Shown here piece after piece: positions 38,880-50,700 of a DNA stretch of 64,000 nt. Both the position numbers and the translations under genes were made by a program. Below the pieces are notes generated by a model. The model was given only the letters and a program-made list of their open reading frames with translations. It was not told the DNA's origin and made no database searches. Within the stretch, counting starts at the first letter, position 1. The number at the start of each line of letters is the position of its first letter. This DNA comes from Macrostomum hystrix (lineage: Eukaryota > Platyhelminthes > Macrostomidae): positions 15,059,001 to 15,123,000 of the forward strand of contig CATNEN010000001.1 in assembly GCA_950097015.1 (NCBI GenBank), given 5' to 3'.

Positions 38880-40053
38880 TACGAAGAGATTAGATTAACG
38901 AGAGACTGGATTAGCGAGACTGGATTAGCGAGACTGGATTGGCGAGACTGGATTAGCGAGAGACAGGATTAGTGAGAGACTGGATTAGCCAGAGACTGGA
39001 TTAGCAAGACTGGATTAGCGAGACTGGATTAGCGAGAGACAGGATTAGTCAGAGACTGGATTAGCGAGACTGGATTAGCGAGACTGGATTGGCGAGACTG
39101 GATTAGCGAGAGACAGGATTAGTGAGAGACTGGATTAGCCAGAGACTGGATTAGCAAGACTGGATTAGCGAGACTGGATTAGCGAGAGACAGGATTAGTC
39201 AGAGACTGGATTAGCGAGACTGGATTAGCGAGACTGGATTGGCGAGACTGGATTAGCGAGACTGGATTAGCAAGACTGGATTAGCGAGACTGGATTAGCG
39301 AGAGACAGGATTAGTCAGAGACTGGATTAGCGAGACTGGATTAGCGAGACTGGATTGGCGAGACTGGATTAGCGAGACTGGATTAGCCAGAGACTGGATT
39401 AGCAAGACTGGATTAGCGAGACTGGATTAGCGAGAGACAGGATTAGTGAGAGACTGGATAAGCGAGAGACTGGATTAGCCAGTGACTGGATAAGCGAGAG
39501 ACTGGATTAGCGCGAGACTGGATTAGCCAGTGACTGGATAAGCGAGAGACAGGATTAGCGAGAGACAGGATTAGCGAGAGACAGGATTAGTGAGAGACTG
39601 GATTAGCGAGAGACTGGATTAGCGAGAGATTGGATTAGTGAGATACTGGATTAGCAAGAGACTGGATTAGCAAGATACTGGATTAGCGAGAGACTGGATT
39701 AGTGAGAGATTCAATTAGCGAGAGACTGGATTAGTGAGAGATTCGATTAGCGAGAGCCTGGATTAGTGAGAGATTCGATTAGCCAGAGACTGGATTTGCC
39801 AGAGACTGGATTAGCAAGATACTGGATTAGCGAGAGACTGGATTAGCCAGTGACTGGATTAGCAAGAGATTGGATTAGCCAGTGACTGGATTAGCAAGAG
39901 ATTGGATTAGCCAGTGACTGGATAAGCGAGAGACTGGATTAGCCAGTGACTGGATAAGCGAGAGACTGGATTAGCGCGAGACTGGATTAGCCAGTGACTG
40001 GATAAGCGAGAGACTGGATTAGCGAGAGACTGGATTAGCGAGAGACTGGATTA
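38880..40053. repeat. 14-16-bp minisatellite with 150-bp higher-order repeat
   Basis: About 77 copies of GATTAGCGAGACTG (14 bp) or GATTAGCGAGAGACTG (16 bp). The rare GATTGGCGAG unit occurs at 38939, 39089, 39239 and 39355, giving a 150-bp super-unit repeated at least twice, then a shortened copy. Confidence 0.95.
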
Positions 40054-40636
40054 TCTGTTTCATTTCTATTGTATTTTGATAGGTATTAATTTACTAATGT
40101 ATCACGTCATAGGTAATGTCATGAAGACGTTTTCTGACCAAAGAAACAGCAAGTTTTTATTATACTCGTATTTAGAGTTCTACGAAAATTGTGTATTTTA
40201 TTCAGAATGCAATGGCTAACAAAATATCTGATTGTATATTTGTATACTGCTAATTGTGTGTCGCAAACAAATGGCTATTCAACAGTATGTATTTAAGTTT
40301 ATACTGATATAGAGAAAATTAATGTCAAGCATTCACAATAAGCAGCGGGATTTCGATAAAGAAATTCGGACTAATATGGAAATCAGTTATCAATCAGAAA
40401 TTTGATGAGCTAGATATGATGAAAAGTAAGAATTGCAAGTGTCTACAATTGCCTAGACTAGAATCACAACTAGACTTTTGTTCCGATTTACAATGCGAAT
40501 GTGAATTTCACAACAGTGGATAAATATATATACTAGGTACTCTCAGGATCAACTGGACAAGGGTTGGACTGTGTTGCTGCACACATTTTAGCTGCTGTGT
40601 CTGTCTTGCAAGAATTGCTTTGGGACAGGATATTGG
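40054..40636. other. 3' flank of the SLC6-like gene
   Basis: Minus-strand 3' UTR candidate region; holds the polyadenylation signal noted below and nothing else recognisable. Confidence 0.4.
40197..40202 (-). promoter_or_regulatory. Candidate polyadenylation signal, SLC6-like gene
   Basis: TTTATT on the plus strand, i.e. AATAAA on the minus strand, about 435 nt after the stop codon. A second one lies near 40156. Confidence 0.3.
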
Positions 40637-42991
40637 TTAGAGGATTTCTGTGCTACCTCTATGCGGTCGCTCGGTGGTCACTCTGCCACCAGGGTTAGTC
40701 AGTGGGAGAGTCTCCTGCTGCTGCTGCTGATGCCGAAATGAAGCTTCGTGCTTGTTCTTTAGAATGCCTCGGTTCAAAGTCTTTGTGACTGTTGGATTGT
40801 CCTCGCCTAGGTTGAACCGAATGACCCCGCCAGCAGCTGATTGGCTGTTGCCGCCGGCACTGTTGCTAGGCAGGGTGGCTGTGGAGTACTGAGCTGGTCT
40901 CGGCTGCTCCTGACCTGCCGTTGCTGATTTCGATGCGCCGTGAAATCGAACGGTCCCATAGGCGCCAACGCCGCCAGAATCAACAATGGAAGCCGCTGGG
41001 CCCGCCGATGTGGCCAACAGTGGCCTCTGTGGCCAGGACATTGTGCTAGCCGATGTGGGATCGCTGGCCTGCTGCTGATGATGGTGCCGGATGCTGTAAT
41101 CGATTGTGGCCGAGGATGTGGCAGCCGGGTTGACGGAATTTCCGGCCTTACTGTAACCTAGAGTGTGCTGGTGCTGGGATCTCAGGGTGTGCAGCATCGG
41201 CGACTCCTCGATGGTTGTGGCTCCGAGGTCGCGTACAACATCGCCTCCGTTGGCGCTTGAATCGTCGGAATTGTGCCGACTTCTGCGCTGTTGATGATGC
41301 TGATTTGGCTGCAGATGATGCTGCTCCTGAGGTGACTGATGCTGCTGCTGTTGCTGACTGTTGAGTTGCTGATTGCGATGCCAACTCTTGGTCGGCTGAA
41401 CCAGATCAATGCATCGACGCCTCCGACAGATGCCCTGCCAGATGAGCGGCGTGAATAATCCCGCCAGTAGGAAGAGAAACGCTGACACCGCCAGCACCAG
41501 ATTGGCATAGTTGGGTATGGCCAGGGTCTTGCTGATGACGCTGTTGCTGTAGTAGCTGCCCCGGCTACCTGGGCCGTTCGGCCACAGTAGGGCGGCGATT
41601 GAGACGTGCATTCGCAGACCGGCAGCCGCTATTGTCAGAACCGGTGTGATAAAACCGATTAAACCGAAGAACCATGGTCGCATTACGGCGCCTCCGCCGA
41701 TCTCCTTGACAAAGCGAACTCCGCCGTAGCCGTGGCTGATGGCCAGGCAAGCGAGAGAAGCCAGAAGCAACGGTAGCCAGCGGACGGTTGACAGTTGATA
41801 GACATCCCGTATGCTGATTGTGCGTCGATAGTGCTGCATTAAGAAGGCCGAACTGGCCATGATGGGGCAGACCAGAAGTGCCGCAATGAATCGACAAGTC
41901 CACGGACAGCGGCGCAATGCTTTGCAGCCTTGCAGCTTGTCGGCGATGCCACGTATCCAGGTGTCAGCTCGCACCAGCAGGTAGGTGAGGCAGAGCCAGG
42001 CTAGAACACCGCGCAGGCACCAGAGCCAAGCTGTTGGGGACACTTGATTTCTTGGCAGGCTTTCCAACAGTCTGGCGTACAGATTTGCTCCTTCCATCAG
42101 ATTCTCTGCGCTGTCAGCTTCGTAGTAGGCCAGAAAATCGCAGCTAGAATTTCGAGCTCCATCCAGTGCCACCATCGGACAGGTGGCATCGGCCAGGTTG
42201 CAGGCGACGGTGCGATTGGGTCCAACTGATTGTGAATTCGTCAGGCAGTAATTGGCAGCCAGGCCGCTTGTAGAGACTGTTAGAAGGGATCCGATCACAA
42301 GCGTCAGCGTTACTATGACAACAGAGTCGGCGAACGGATTCGCTCCAGCTGATCGATAGCTGCCTAATGAGATCATTATTCCCGTGCCCGCTGTTGATAG
42401 AAATGGTAGTAGAGATGTGCGTATCAAATCCAACGGGTTTCTCGGCAGTTGCACCGACAAGCTCCACAGACGCTGCAGACTGGCTTCTGTGTGTCCCAGC
42501 CACAGTGACTTCACGGCTAGAGCGATGACACCGACCAGACACACCAGGCTGCCCAGAACCCACAGCTTGCTTGAGAACTTCGGCCATAGAACTAACAGCG
42601 GTAACAGAGCTAGCCAGAGTCCTGCTTGAATGTAAATTAGCGGTATTTTCGATAACAAAGCGTCGTCTCTTTGTTGCTGCTGCTGCGACAGGTATTCCAA
42701 CAGGTCCACATTCACAGACATAAGATCCATAGCGCTGGTGAACAGCATCAGCAGGCCGATGCCTTTCCAAGCCGGTCCGAAGCACCAACACTTCACTGGG
42801 CCGTAGCGGCTTCTCTGGCCTAGGGCTAGCTCGCAGAAGATCAACGGCTGAGCTAATAGTACAATGCCAGCTAGTTGAACTGCCAGAACCCACAGGCCGT
42901 GCTGAAAGAACGCCTGCAACGGCACGTGAAGCAGAAACTGCGGCGTTAGCAGCGCCATGCCGCAGATTAGGGTGGACTCAGGTCTGAGCAT
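40637..42991 (-). CDS. Divergent SLC6-family (neurotransmitter:sodium symporter-like) protein, intronless
   Basis: 784 aa from ATG 42991 in one exon. The fold is recognisable. PLIFCELALGQRSRYGPVKC matches the TM2/loop signature (PLFYMELALGQ), GPAWKGIG the start of TM3, LSTAGTGIMISLGSYRSAGA the TM6 region (usually SLGPGFG..ASYN), and ISHGYGGVRFVKEIGG..RPW the TM10-11 region. Loop 2 has sequons (NRT, NSS) and cysteines. Canonical family members use Na+ and Cl- to import amines or amino acids. Here the TM1 signature is lost: where others read N(V/F)WRFP...NGGGAF this one reads QFLLHVPLQAFFQHGLW. Sodium-coupled transport is therefore doubtful. The C-tail from about 530 is long (some 250 residues), with Gln/His runs and Ser-rich text. 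It may be an orphan SLC6, a non-transporting relative, or a lineage-specific duplicate from a retrocopy (no introns). Confidence 0.75.
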   Translation of the reverse strand: MLRPESTLICGMALLTPQFLLHVPLQAFFQHGLWVLAVQLAGIVLLAQPLIFCELALGQRSRYGPVKCWCFGPAWKGIGLLMLFTSAMDLMSVNVDLLEYLSQQQQQRDDALLSKIPLIYIQAGLWLALLPLLVLWPKFSSKLWVLGSLVCLVGVIALAVKSLWLGHTEASLQRLWSLSVQLPRNPLDLIRTSLLPFLSTAGTGIMISLGSYRSAGANPFADSVVIVTLTLVIGSLLTVSTSGLAANYCLTNSQSVGPNRTVACNLADATCPMVALDGARNSSCDFLAYYEADSAENLMEGANLYARLLESLPRNQVSPTAWLWCLRGVLAWLCLTYLLVRADTWIRGIADKLQGCKALRRCPWTCRFIAALLVCPIMASSAFLMQHYRRTISIRDVYQLSTVRWLPLLLASLACLAISHGYGGVRFVKEIGGGAVMRPWFFGLIGFITPVLTIAAAGLRMHVSIAALLWPNGPGSRGSYYSNSVISKTLAIPNYANLVLAVSAFLFLLAGLFTPLIWQGICRRRRCIDLVQPTKSWHRNQQLNSQQQQQHQSPQEQHHLQPNQHHQQRRSRHNSDDSSANGGDVVRDLGATTIEESPMLHTLRSQHQHTLGYSKAGNSVNPAATSSATIDYSIRHHHQQQASDPTSASTMSWPQRPLLATSAGPAASIVDSGGVGAYGTVRFHGASKSATAGQEQPRPAQYSTATLPSNSAGGNSQSAAGGVIRFNLGEDNPTVTKTLNRGILKNKHEASFRHQQQQQETLPLTNPGGRVTTERPHRGSTEIL

Positions 42992-44399
42992 TCTGCCGCA
43001 GCTGCTCCTTGTGCTACTCTTAGGTCAGTTGAGATCGGATGGCTTGCTGTGCCAACATATCGTTTGCCTAACTCGAATAAACTCTAATTTTGAAGCGCTA
43101 GAAGTTGAAGAACTCAGCCGAAATTTCGCTTCTCGCTTCGTTTAGTGGGCTGGAAGTTGATTGTTTCTCTGTCCCGCCCTAAGGTTGCAAAACTCATGCA
43201 GCCTCAAGCAGCTTCGTTTGGGCAAGTCGAGAATGCTCCTTTACTCTTCTTGCGTCTTTTCCTTCTATCCCAACACCGGCTTTCTCAATGTCTCAAGCCC
43301 AGTAACCAGCGCTTGGTTGCCTGGCCCTTCTGGCTGGGTGAAATGGCAGACGGTGCACGACGGTCCGTCTTGGCCCTGGGAGGTTGGGGTTAAAGGGCTC
43401 TTGCCTCTCTTGGGGGCAGTGCCTGGGATAGGAGGGCCACGAGAGAAGCAAATGCGAGCGGATTGGAAGGCGTGGTTGGACGTTTTTAGGGGAGAAAATT
43501 GTGGCAGGGTGGAGTTGGGAAGGAATGGGAGTCGGGGGATTGCAAGGGAGCGGCTTGGGTTAGTTTTACACGGGTCTTACACAGCTTGACAGAGGGGGCC
43601 GGAGACCTAGCGGTGAGAGCCCAATCCCGGAGCCTTTCTCTCACCCGCCTCCCCCGCATCTCTACGTCTCCACTCCTCTCCGCCTCCTTCCCGGGTTCCC
43701 CGTTTCGTGTGTCCGATTCGCCTAGAAAGCTTCCCACACGCGCGCACACACACACACCCGGCCCTTAAAAATCCCACAGCTAGGCCGTCGGAGATGACTG
43801 CCCGGCTGGCGGTCGCTTGGATTTCCCATCGCATCCCAAACCAGGCCCGTGGGGCTTGGGGCGCACTCAATTCCACCCTGTCTGTCTCTCTTGCTCACCC
43901 GGTCTCTGGCATCCTCTCTTCAGCTTCCTCCTTCATCACCTCAGTTCTGCTACCTTTTTATATTCTCGCATCTATCCCACTCTGAGCTCTGAGACGCGTC
44001 GGGTCCCAGTCTCGTCTGTCCCATTTCTGTCTGCCCCAGCAAGATCTCTTTAGATCTTGTCTTTTTAAGGGTTGTCTGTGCCTTTTCTGATTACGCGCAG
44101 GCTTTCTCATCCAGCCTCGGCGGCGCACCCTTGTCGCTATCATGATCGCTATCTTAAAACATCCGGCAGCTTTCGTGTGTCCTGTGCTTTTTTCGCTGTC
44201 TAATGCCTAATGCTATATATGAAATCGTCCACAGAATATATTTTTTCGAACAGGATTTTTAGAAACAAAATCTACGGCTTATTTTGACAGAATTTTAATG
44301 ATACTGCCTTATTTTCCCGGGCATTTTAAATTTTGTTTCTGCTAAAGTGTAACAAACTAATACCGTGGGTTCATTGATTGGAAAACACAGTAAGTAGTA
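42992..44399. other. GC-rich upstream region of the SLC6-like gene
   Basis: 43490-44150 is GC-richer and more CpG-dense than the rest, with a (CA)n tract at about 43745, and could contain the promoter of the minus-strand gene. Overlapping ORFs on both strands have no protein-like text. Confidence 0.4.
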
Positions 44400-44600
44400 A
44401 TAATAAACTGACGAACTATATTACATTGTGGGCGAAATGAAACCTAATTTGCTGAGGGACATTGTGGGTAAAATGATAAAATAGAAAACATACTGACGGA
44501 CATTGTGGGAAAAATGATAAAATATAACATACGTAGGGATATTGTGGGTAAAGTTATGCCAGCCAACATACTGAGGGACATTGTGAGTACAATCGCAGCA
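44400..44600. repeat. Short 40-bp-period repeat
   Basis: About four or five diverged copies containing GAGGGACATTGTGGGTAAAA and ATGATAAAATA. This is the smallest and most degenerate array in the window. Confidence 0.75.
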
Positions 44601-45586
44601 GCAGTTATTCTGAGTAACGTTTTGGTTGCTATCAAAACAGCCCTTTGATTAATTATTTGTCATGAAAGAGTCCCACTGAAGCATCTACTGGTGTTAAGCA
44701 AATGTACAGAACCATCTTTGACTAGCAGCATGCTCTTACGTCATACAATAAAGTCGCGTTATCCAAAGTTATTTTCGACCAGTTAATGCCTTAATCCGCC
44801 ACCCACCTCAGTACAGGCTTGCCTGCTGCTGCTGCTGCAAAAGTAACGATAAGCCTCTCCTTCCGTCTCTGTCCCGTCCTATTCGTTCCCAAATGGGAGA
44901 ATATGCCATTTAGTTCTTATTTTTACGTTTGTTATAGTCCTCTCCCTAGAGAGGTAGGGGGGCTCTAAATGCGAAATGGAAAGCGAAGCACAGCTGGGAT
45001 TTTTTGTGAGATGATTGCCTTCTGAACTGTTTTGGGGGAGAGAGAGAGACTGAGAGCAACGACTTAACTGACCGATCAATTCGTGGCTTTCAGTTTTAGC
45101 AAATGCGTTGGTGGATAAAGAGTCTGTACAGCTTCTAGGAAATTTTCGCTACTTTTTTTAGTTTTCTGTTTTCGTATTTGAGGCATCCCATGCTCTTTTT
45201 CCTTCTCCCATGCATCAGTCCCTCCGAGCATCTGAAGCAGTCGCACATACTATTATATAGCTGATATAATTTCAGTAGACCCAACTCCATTTAGACACCT
45301 ACCAAAGAAAACCAAAAGCTCTAGTTAAGTGAAGAGAAACAGTTCAAGAGTGGAGAGGAGCCGGTGAATTATTGATAGTCGTTAGTTATTGGCTTTTTTC
45401 TTCACTCAATAAGTCCGAAGGCCATGCCTAACCCCACTTACCTTGCTCCTACTCCCCCACTCTCCCGCTTCCCCATTCTCTTTCTCGCTGCCTAAACGTG
45501 ATGTGCGGTGCGGTATAATTTTTTTACAGTCGAGAAAGGCAATCACATTAGGGTGACGAACCCAGGGCTGGCAAGTTTGGTTGGTG

Positions 45587-45587
<1 letters not shown>
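44601..45587. other. Non-coding spacer
   Basis: A good minus-strand donor (AGCAAG|GTAAGT) lies near 45436, preceded by an open frame containing the poly-Ala from the CAG run. It may be a 5'-UTR exon of the SLC6-like gene, but this cannot be shown. Confidence 0.35.

Positions 45588-45635
<48 letters not shown>
45588..45635. repeat. CAG/TAG trinucleotide microsatellite
   Basis: Thirteen or so CAG units followed by three or four TAG units. Frames through it give poly-Ala or poly-Gln, without evidence of a gene. Confidence 0.9.
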
Positions 45636-45636
<1 letters not shown>

Positions 45637-45859
45637 CCAGAGGGATTCAGAGGCCAAGGTGTCACACATTAGCGAATATCGTTCTACCCCTGTGTTTTTT
45701 ATGCTTTTATTGCTTGAAGCGAGCTCGCCAGCTAGTTGGTTGTGCTTATTTCAGCTGGTTACTTTATTGGAGTTCTACTGCTGATCACTGTGGTAGTAAA
45801 TTAGCGCTAAGCGTAGATCAAATTCAAAAATGTATCTCACGATATGTCACTCTGTTTTG
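45636..45859. other. Unique spacer
   Basis: No feature seen. Confidence 0.4.
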
Positions 45860-46388
45860 TCCCCTGTCCCAAACTGAGGACCAAGAACCGAAGGTAGTCA
45901 CAAACTGAGGACCTAAAATGGTAGACAGTCACAAACTGAGGACCAAGAACGGCAGTTAGTCACAAACTGAGGACCAAGAATGTCAGTTAGTCACAAACTG
46001 AGGACCAAGAACCGAAGGTAGTCACAAACTGAGGACCAAAAATGGTAGACAGTCACAAACTGAGGACCAAGAACGGCAGTTAGTCACAAACTGAGGACCA
46101 AGAATGTCAGTTAGTCACAAACTGAGGACCAAGAATGTCAGTTAGTCACAAACTGAGGACCAAGAACGGCAGTTAGTCACAAACTGAGGACCAAGAACGG
46201 CAGGTAGTCACAAACTGAGGACCAAGAACCGAAGGTAGTCACAAACTGAGGACCAAGAACCGAAGGTAGTCACAAACTGAGGACCAAAAATGGTAGACAG
46301 TCACAAACTGAGGACCAAGAACGGCAGTTAGTCACAAACTGAGGACCAAGAATGGCAGTTAGTCACAAACTGAGGACCAAGAATGGTT
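45860..46388. repeat. 31-bp minisatellite
   Basis: About 17 copies of AGTCACAAACTGAGGACCAA plus an 11-base variable part (GAACGGCAGTT, GAATGTCAGTT, AAATGGTAGAC, GAACCGAAGGT). The variable parts recur in the same order at 45890-46005 and 46010-46125, showing block duplication of about 124 bp. Confidence 0.95.
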
Positions 46389-46889
46389 AGAAGTCCCATA
46401 AAAAAGTTGTGTTTTTACCATATGTAAAAATATTGACATATAATTTTTTATTATTCACTGATATATTTAGTATTTTACTAGACTACGGTGTATGAAGCCA
46501 GCCGCATGTTTCTTCTCCTCATTTTGCTCCACATTCTGCTCCCAGCTGTTGCGAAAAAGTGTTTAACAATTCGCATATATTCTGTGTAAGTGCACGCGTG
46601 TGTACTCCTCAGCATGGGATTACGGCAGCATATTTGTGCATTTTGGGCTGGCTATAAATCTTCCATTTGTGCAAATATGTTTATACACGAAATAGGATTC
46701 GTTTGTTCCATAGTCGGCCACTTTTCTGTGCGCCATTCTCGTAGGTTTCTCACTGGGATAAAATAGAACTAAATCTGGGATTATTCGCCTCACTGATCCG
46801 CCTTAGCTTGATTGTGCCACTTTGGGTTATATTTCACAAGGAAACAAATGTAGCGAATACGGTTGCTTTTAGCAGTAACGGAAGTTACT
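46389..46889. other. Unique spacer
   Basis: No exon or RNA gene recognised. Confidence 0.4.
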
Positions 46890-47130
46890 TTTTTAGTAAT
46901 GCAAATCATTTTTTAGTAACGGGAGTTATTTTTTGAGTAACGGAAGTTACTCTTTTTAAGTAACTGTAGTCACTATTTTTAAGTAACGCAAGTTACTCTT
47001 TTAGTGTAAAGAGTGTAACGGAAGTTGCTCCTTAATAAGTTAATTGCGTTAATTTCGTTACTTATTATTTGGAGTAACGCAAGTTATTCTTTGGAGTAAC
47101 GCAAGTTACTCTTTTCAACAACTCAAGTTA
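46890..47130. repeat. Degenerate AGTAACG(C/G)AAGTTACT repeat
   Basis: Eight to ten imperfect copies, 18-25 bp apart. The unit is itself palindromic (AGTAAC...GTTACT), unlike the other arrays. Confidence 0.8.
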
Positions 47131-47643
47131 CTATTTAGGGCTAATGGCTATTTCTGTCGCTTGTTACATTAGTCACAAAACGTTTTCTACTTGCCTCATT
47201 TCCAATATAATATTTTCGTATTTACGATCATGGATTGGTTAAAACACGATGACAAAAAGACAGAGGGTCACCGGAAAAGGAAATATAGCGACTTTAGTAA
47301 CTGCTTTTTTTAAAGTAACTATTTTCTAAGCCTTGCTTTCTTCTGTTTTTTTTCTTCTGGTCTTGCAAAGTTGTGGGACAGCTGTCTTAGTCTGTCAAAT
47401 AGAGCGTGCATTATATTCGCGTGTTGTCTTTGGTGTTGCCTGGAAACGTTGTCTAAAAGACAATTTGCTGAGAAAAAAGAGATTACATCATTTTTGGTAT
47501 TGTTAAGTTTCGTTACCAGTAAATTTGATGGACAGTTAAAAAAAACATTAGAATATCATACTCTAACTTGCCTACTTACTCACGAAAGCAGTAGTGTCTA
47601 AAGTATTAATAATATTTCTTTTTCACTTTTTTAGTTTCATATT
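47131..47643. other. 3' flank of the EF-hand gene
   Basis: AT-rich. Expected to include the 3' UTR of the minus-strand gene; no clear AATAAA on that strand. Confidence 0.4.
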
Positions 47644-47779
47644 TTATCTTCTATCGTTGCAGAGCGCGGCCGAGAACTCGTCGTAATCAATGAGGCCATC
47701 GCCATCGAGATCTGCGGCCGCGATCATTTCGTCAGCCTCCTCTGACGTCATCCTGTCACCTCGGGTTGTCAGAATGACC
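47644..47779 (-). CDS. EF-hand gene exon 3 (EF4 and stop)
   Basis: Acceptor AATTTCCGCAG; one base completes Lys123, then VILTTRGDRMTSEEADEMI, the EF4 loop and stop TAA. It matches the calmodulin text between EF3 and EF4 (VMTNLGEKLTDEEVDEMI). Confidence 0.92.
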
Positions 47780-50700
47780 CTGCGGAAATTTAGTTGTCGC
47801 TGAAGAGAAACTCGTAGGTTATATTGATCTAGGCACTTTTGTACAACAAGCCCTCAGTAGAATTGACTTTTGAACTACATTCAATTCCTCTATATCATCT
47901 TCCTCTCTATTCTGTATCAATTTCCTCTCCATTGTCTTCTCTACCCCCCTTTGTACACTCGCTCCCAACCAACCCCATTCTCTCTATCCCCAATGTACAC
48001 TCGCTCCCAACCAACCCCATTCTCTCTATCCCCATTGTACACTCGCTCCCAACCAACCCCATTCTCTCTATCCCCAATGTACACTCGCTCCCAACCAACC
48101 CCATTCTCTCTATCCCCAATGTACACTCAGTCGCGACCAACCCTATTCTCTCTATCCTCAATGTACACTCGCTCCCAACCAACCCTATTGTCTACGCCGC
48201 TAATATACACTCGAAAAGTTAAGTTAAGTTTTCCGAGACACTTCCTTTTAACATTAATTTCCCTGCGCTATTTATAATCTTCCTCACTTTAGCTCGGCCG
48301 CTGTTATGTAGCCTCGATTCTGCGTGTCAAACACCAGAAACGCATTTTTGACTTCCTCGCGAGTCACCGGCCTATTAATGTGATGCGTCATCAGGTTGAC
48401 AAACTCCGGAAAGTCCAGCTCGCCGCTACCTGAACAGATTTTTTCGGGTAAATTTTATTTATGCTACTTACTTCGATCAGTAGTAAAAATGGATATAGCC
48501 CGGTGCTTAGTTCAGTTCACCCACCTGTGAAATGATTAGCAACATCAGTCCATAGACTGAACAGCTGTACATAGTAAAATAAAATGAACCAATTTAAGGT
48601 CTATCTAACTGAACTTACCATTCAAACACGTAGTATGCTATGTGTGCGTAGGTGAGAGGTGCTTTGACGCACACACTGCCCTGTAGTGTGATCCCACCTA
48701 ATGAATGGCCTCTAGCCCCGACCATTTCTCAAAGTTGATACTGAATTGAGTCAGCGGCATAGAAGAAAGGGATTTCTACTTTGAGATTCCTGCGAGATCC
48801 ATTCATCTCCAGGATCTGGCTCTCTGTCACATTTTCTTTGGTGAAACGAAGGTTACAAAGACAGCTCAAGGGCTGGGTGTTGGTGAATGGATGAGTGACA
48901 CTTTACCAATGCACATTATTGTATTTTTCAGGTGTTGACATCAAAGCTAGGTTGAAGTGGGTTGAAGTGTCTCAGTTTTTTCTTCTCTTAATATGCTGTG
49001 TTGACTTTTGAAGTCTGGTGCTGGGATGTGGGCTGTAATTGATAAACTGCGTGTAGGATTTATGCAATGTGTGACAGAGGCAAAATAATGAATGAGATGT
49101 ACGGTTATAACAACTGCTATTTGTGGCTAAAATGTATTGAAAATACCAAACAACCAAAGAGTTGGTTGTCCGATCTGTCTGCCAAATTTTGATTGACATC
49201 TGGGTCAGATGTTGATTGACATGTGTGTCAGAGGTTGATTGACATCTGGGTCGAAGGTTGATTGCCATGTGTGTCAGAGGTTGATTGACATCTGGGTCAG
49301 ATGTTGATTGACATATGGTTTGAAGGTTGATTGACATATGGTTTGAAGGTTGATTGACATGTGGTTTGAAGGTTGATTGACATGTGTGTCAGAGGTTGAT
49401 TGACATCTGGGTCGAGGGTTGATTGACATCTGGGTCGAAGGTTGATTGACATGTGGGTTACATGTTGATTGACATGTGGGTTGAAGGTTGATAGACATGT
49501 GGGTTACATGTTGATTGACATGTGGGTTGAAGGTTGATAGACATGTGGGTTACATGTTGATTGACATCTGGGTCGAAGGTTGATTGACATGTGGGTTACA
49601 TTTTGATTGACATGTGGGTTGAAGGTTGATAGACATGTGGGTTACATGTTGATTGACATGTGGGTTGAAGATTGATAGACATGTGGGTTACATGTTGATA
49701 GACATGTGTGTCAAGGGTTGATTGACATGGAGGTTAGGTGACGTAATTGCAGGCTAATCTACATGAGAAATCAGTTTGGAGTCGAGTTTGAGTCAATGCC
49801 GAGTTGAGATAAATTAGAAATGGTAAGGAAATATTCTAGTAGAAGTTGTGGGCTGTCCCAGAGTCATTTCGGACTACTTAATCGCAGGAAGTTGACCCAG
49901 AAGTGACCCAAAGCGAGTTCCCATCAGCCAGTGTGCTAGGGTGTCATTCGATCTGTCCGGAGCGCCGACTCCAGTGTAGAAATGACTGCCTAGAGAGTCG
50001 GCGAGTGTAAGTGAGTAGTGTGTAGAAGGAAGGAATTTTGTTAGTGAAACTTGGCCCTAGTAAAGCGTGCGAGTGTTATAAGCTTGTGTATTTGCAAAGC
50101 GATCAATAATATTGCTTTTTAGACCTCTCTGCGTTTGTGCCAGCCTCCTCTCTCTCTCTCTATCGGTCTTAACTCGTTTTATTTTCTTCTCGTGCTCATA
50201 TAACCGTTAGCTCCTAGCTTGCAACTTCTGTCCATCGTGCGCTTTTTTTACTTTCCAATTTTTCCGTGTTGTTTTAATCGATTTTAAGCACGGCGGTTGA
50301 GAAATTCGAACTCGCCTGTGACTCTCGTGAGCGCTAGAGATTTGTGAGGAACAAAAAATCTTACCTTCGAACTCATCTCCTCACACACACATTTTGGTAT
50401 ATATATCTTCCCCTCTCCCATCTTCTCTTCCCCTCCCTGTCCTCTCTCTCCCTCCCTGACCTCTCTTCCCCTTCCCCAGTCTTCTCTTCCGCTCCCTGTC
50501 CTCTCTTCCCCTTCCCCAGTATTCTCTTCCGCTCCCTGTCCTCTCTTCCCCTTCCCTAGTCTTCTCTTCCCCTCCCCAGTCTTCTCTTCCCCTCCCCAGT
50601 CTTCTCTTCCGCTCCCTGTCCTCTCTTCCCCTTCCCTAGTCTTCTCTTCCCCTCCCCAGTCTTCTCTTCCCCTCCCCCGTTCTCTTCCCCTCCAGTCTTC

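Noticed and set aside
43145-44150. Overlapping ORFs upstream of the SLC6-like gene
   Set aside because: GC-rich sequence lengthens open frames on both strands; the translations have no domain-like text.
45406-45669. Poly-Ala protein on the minus strand
   Set aside because: Created by the CAG microsatellite; no conserved residues.
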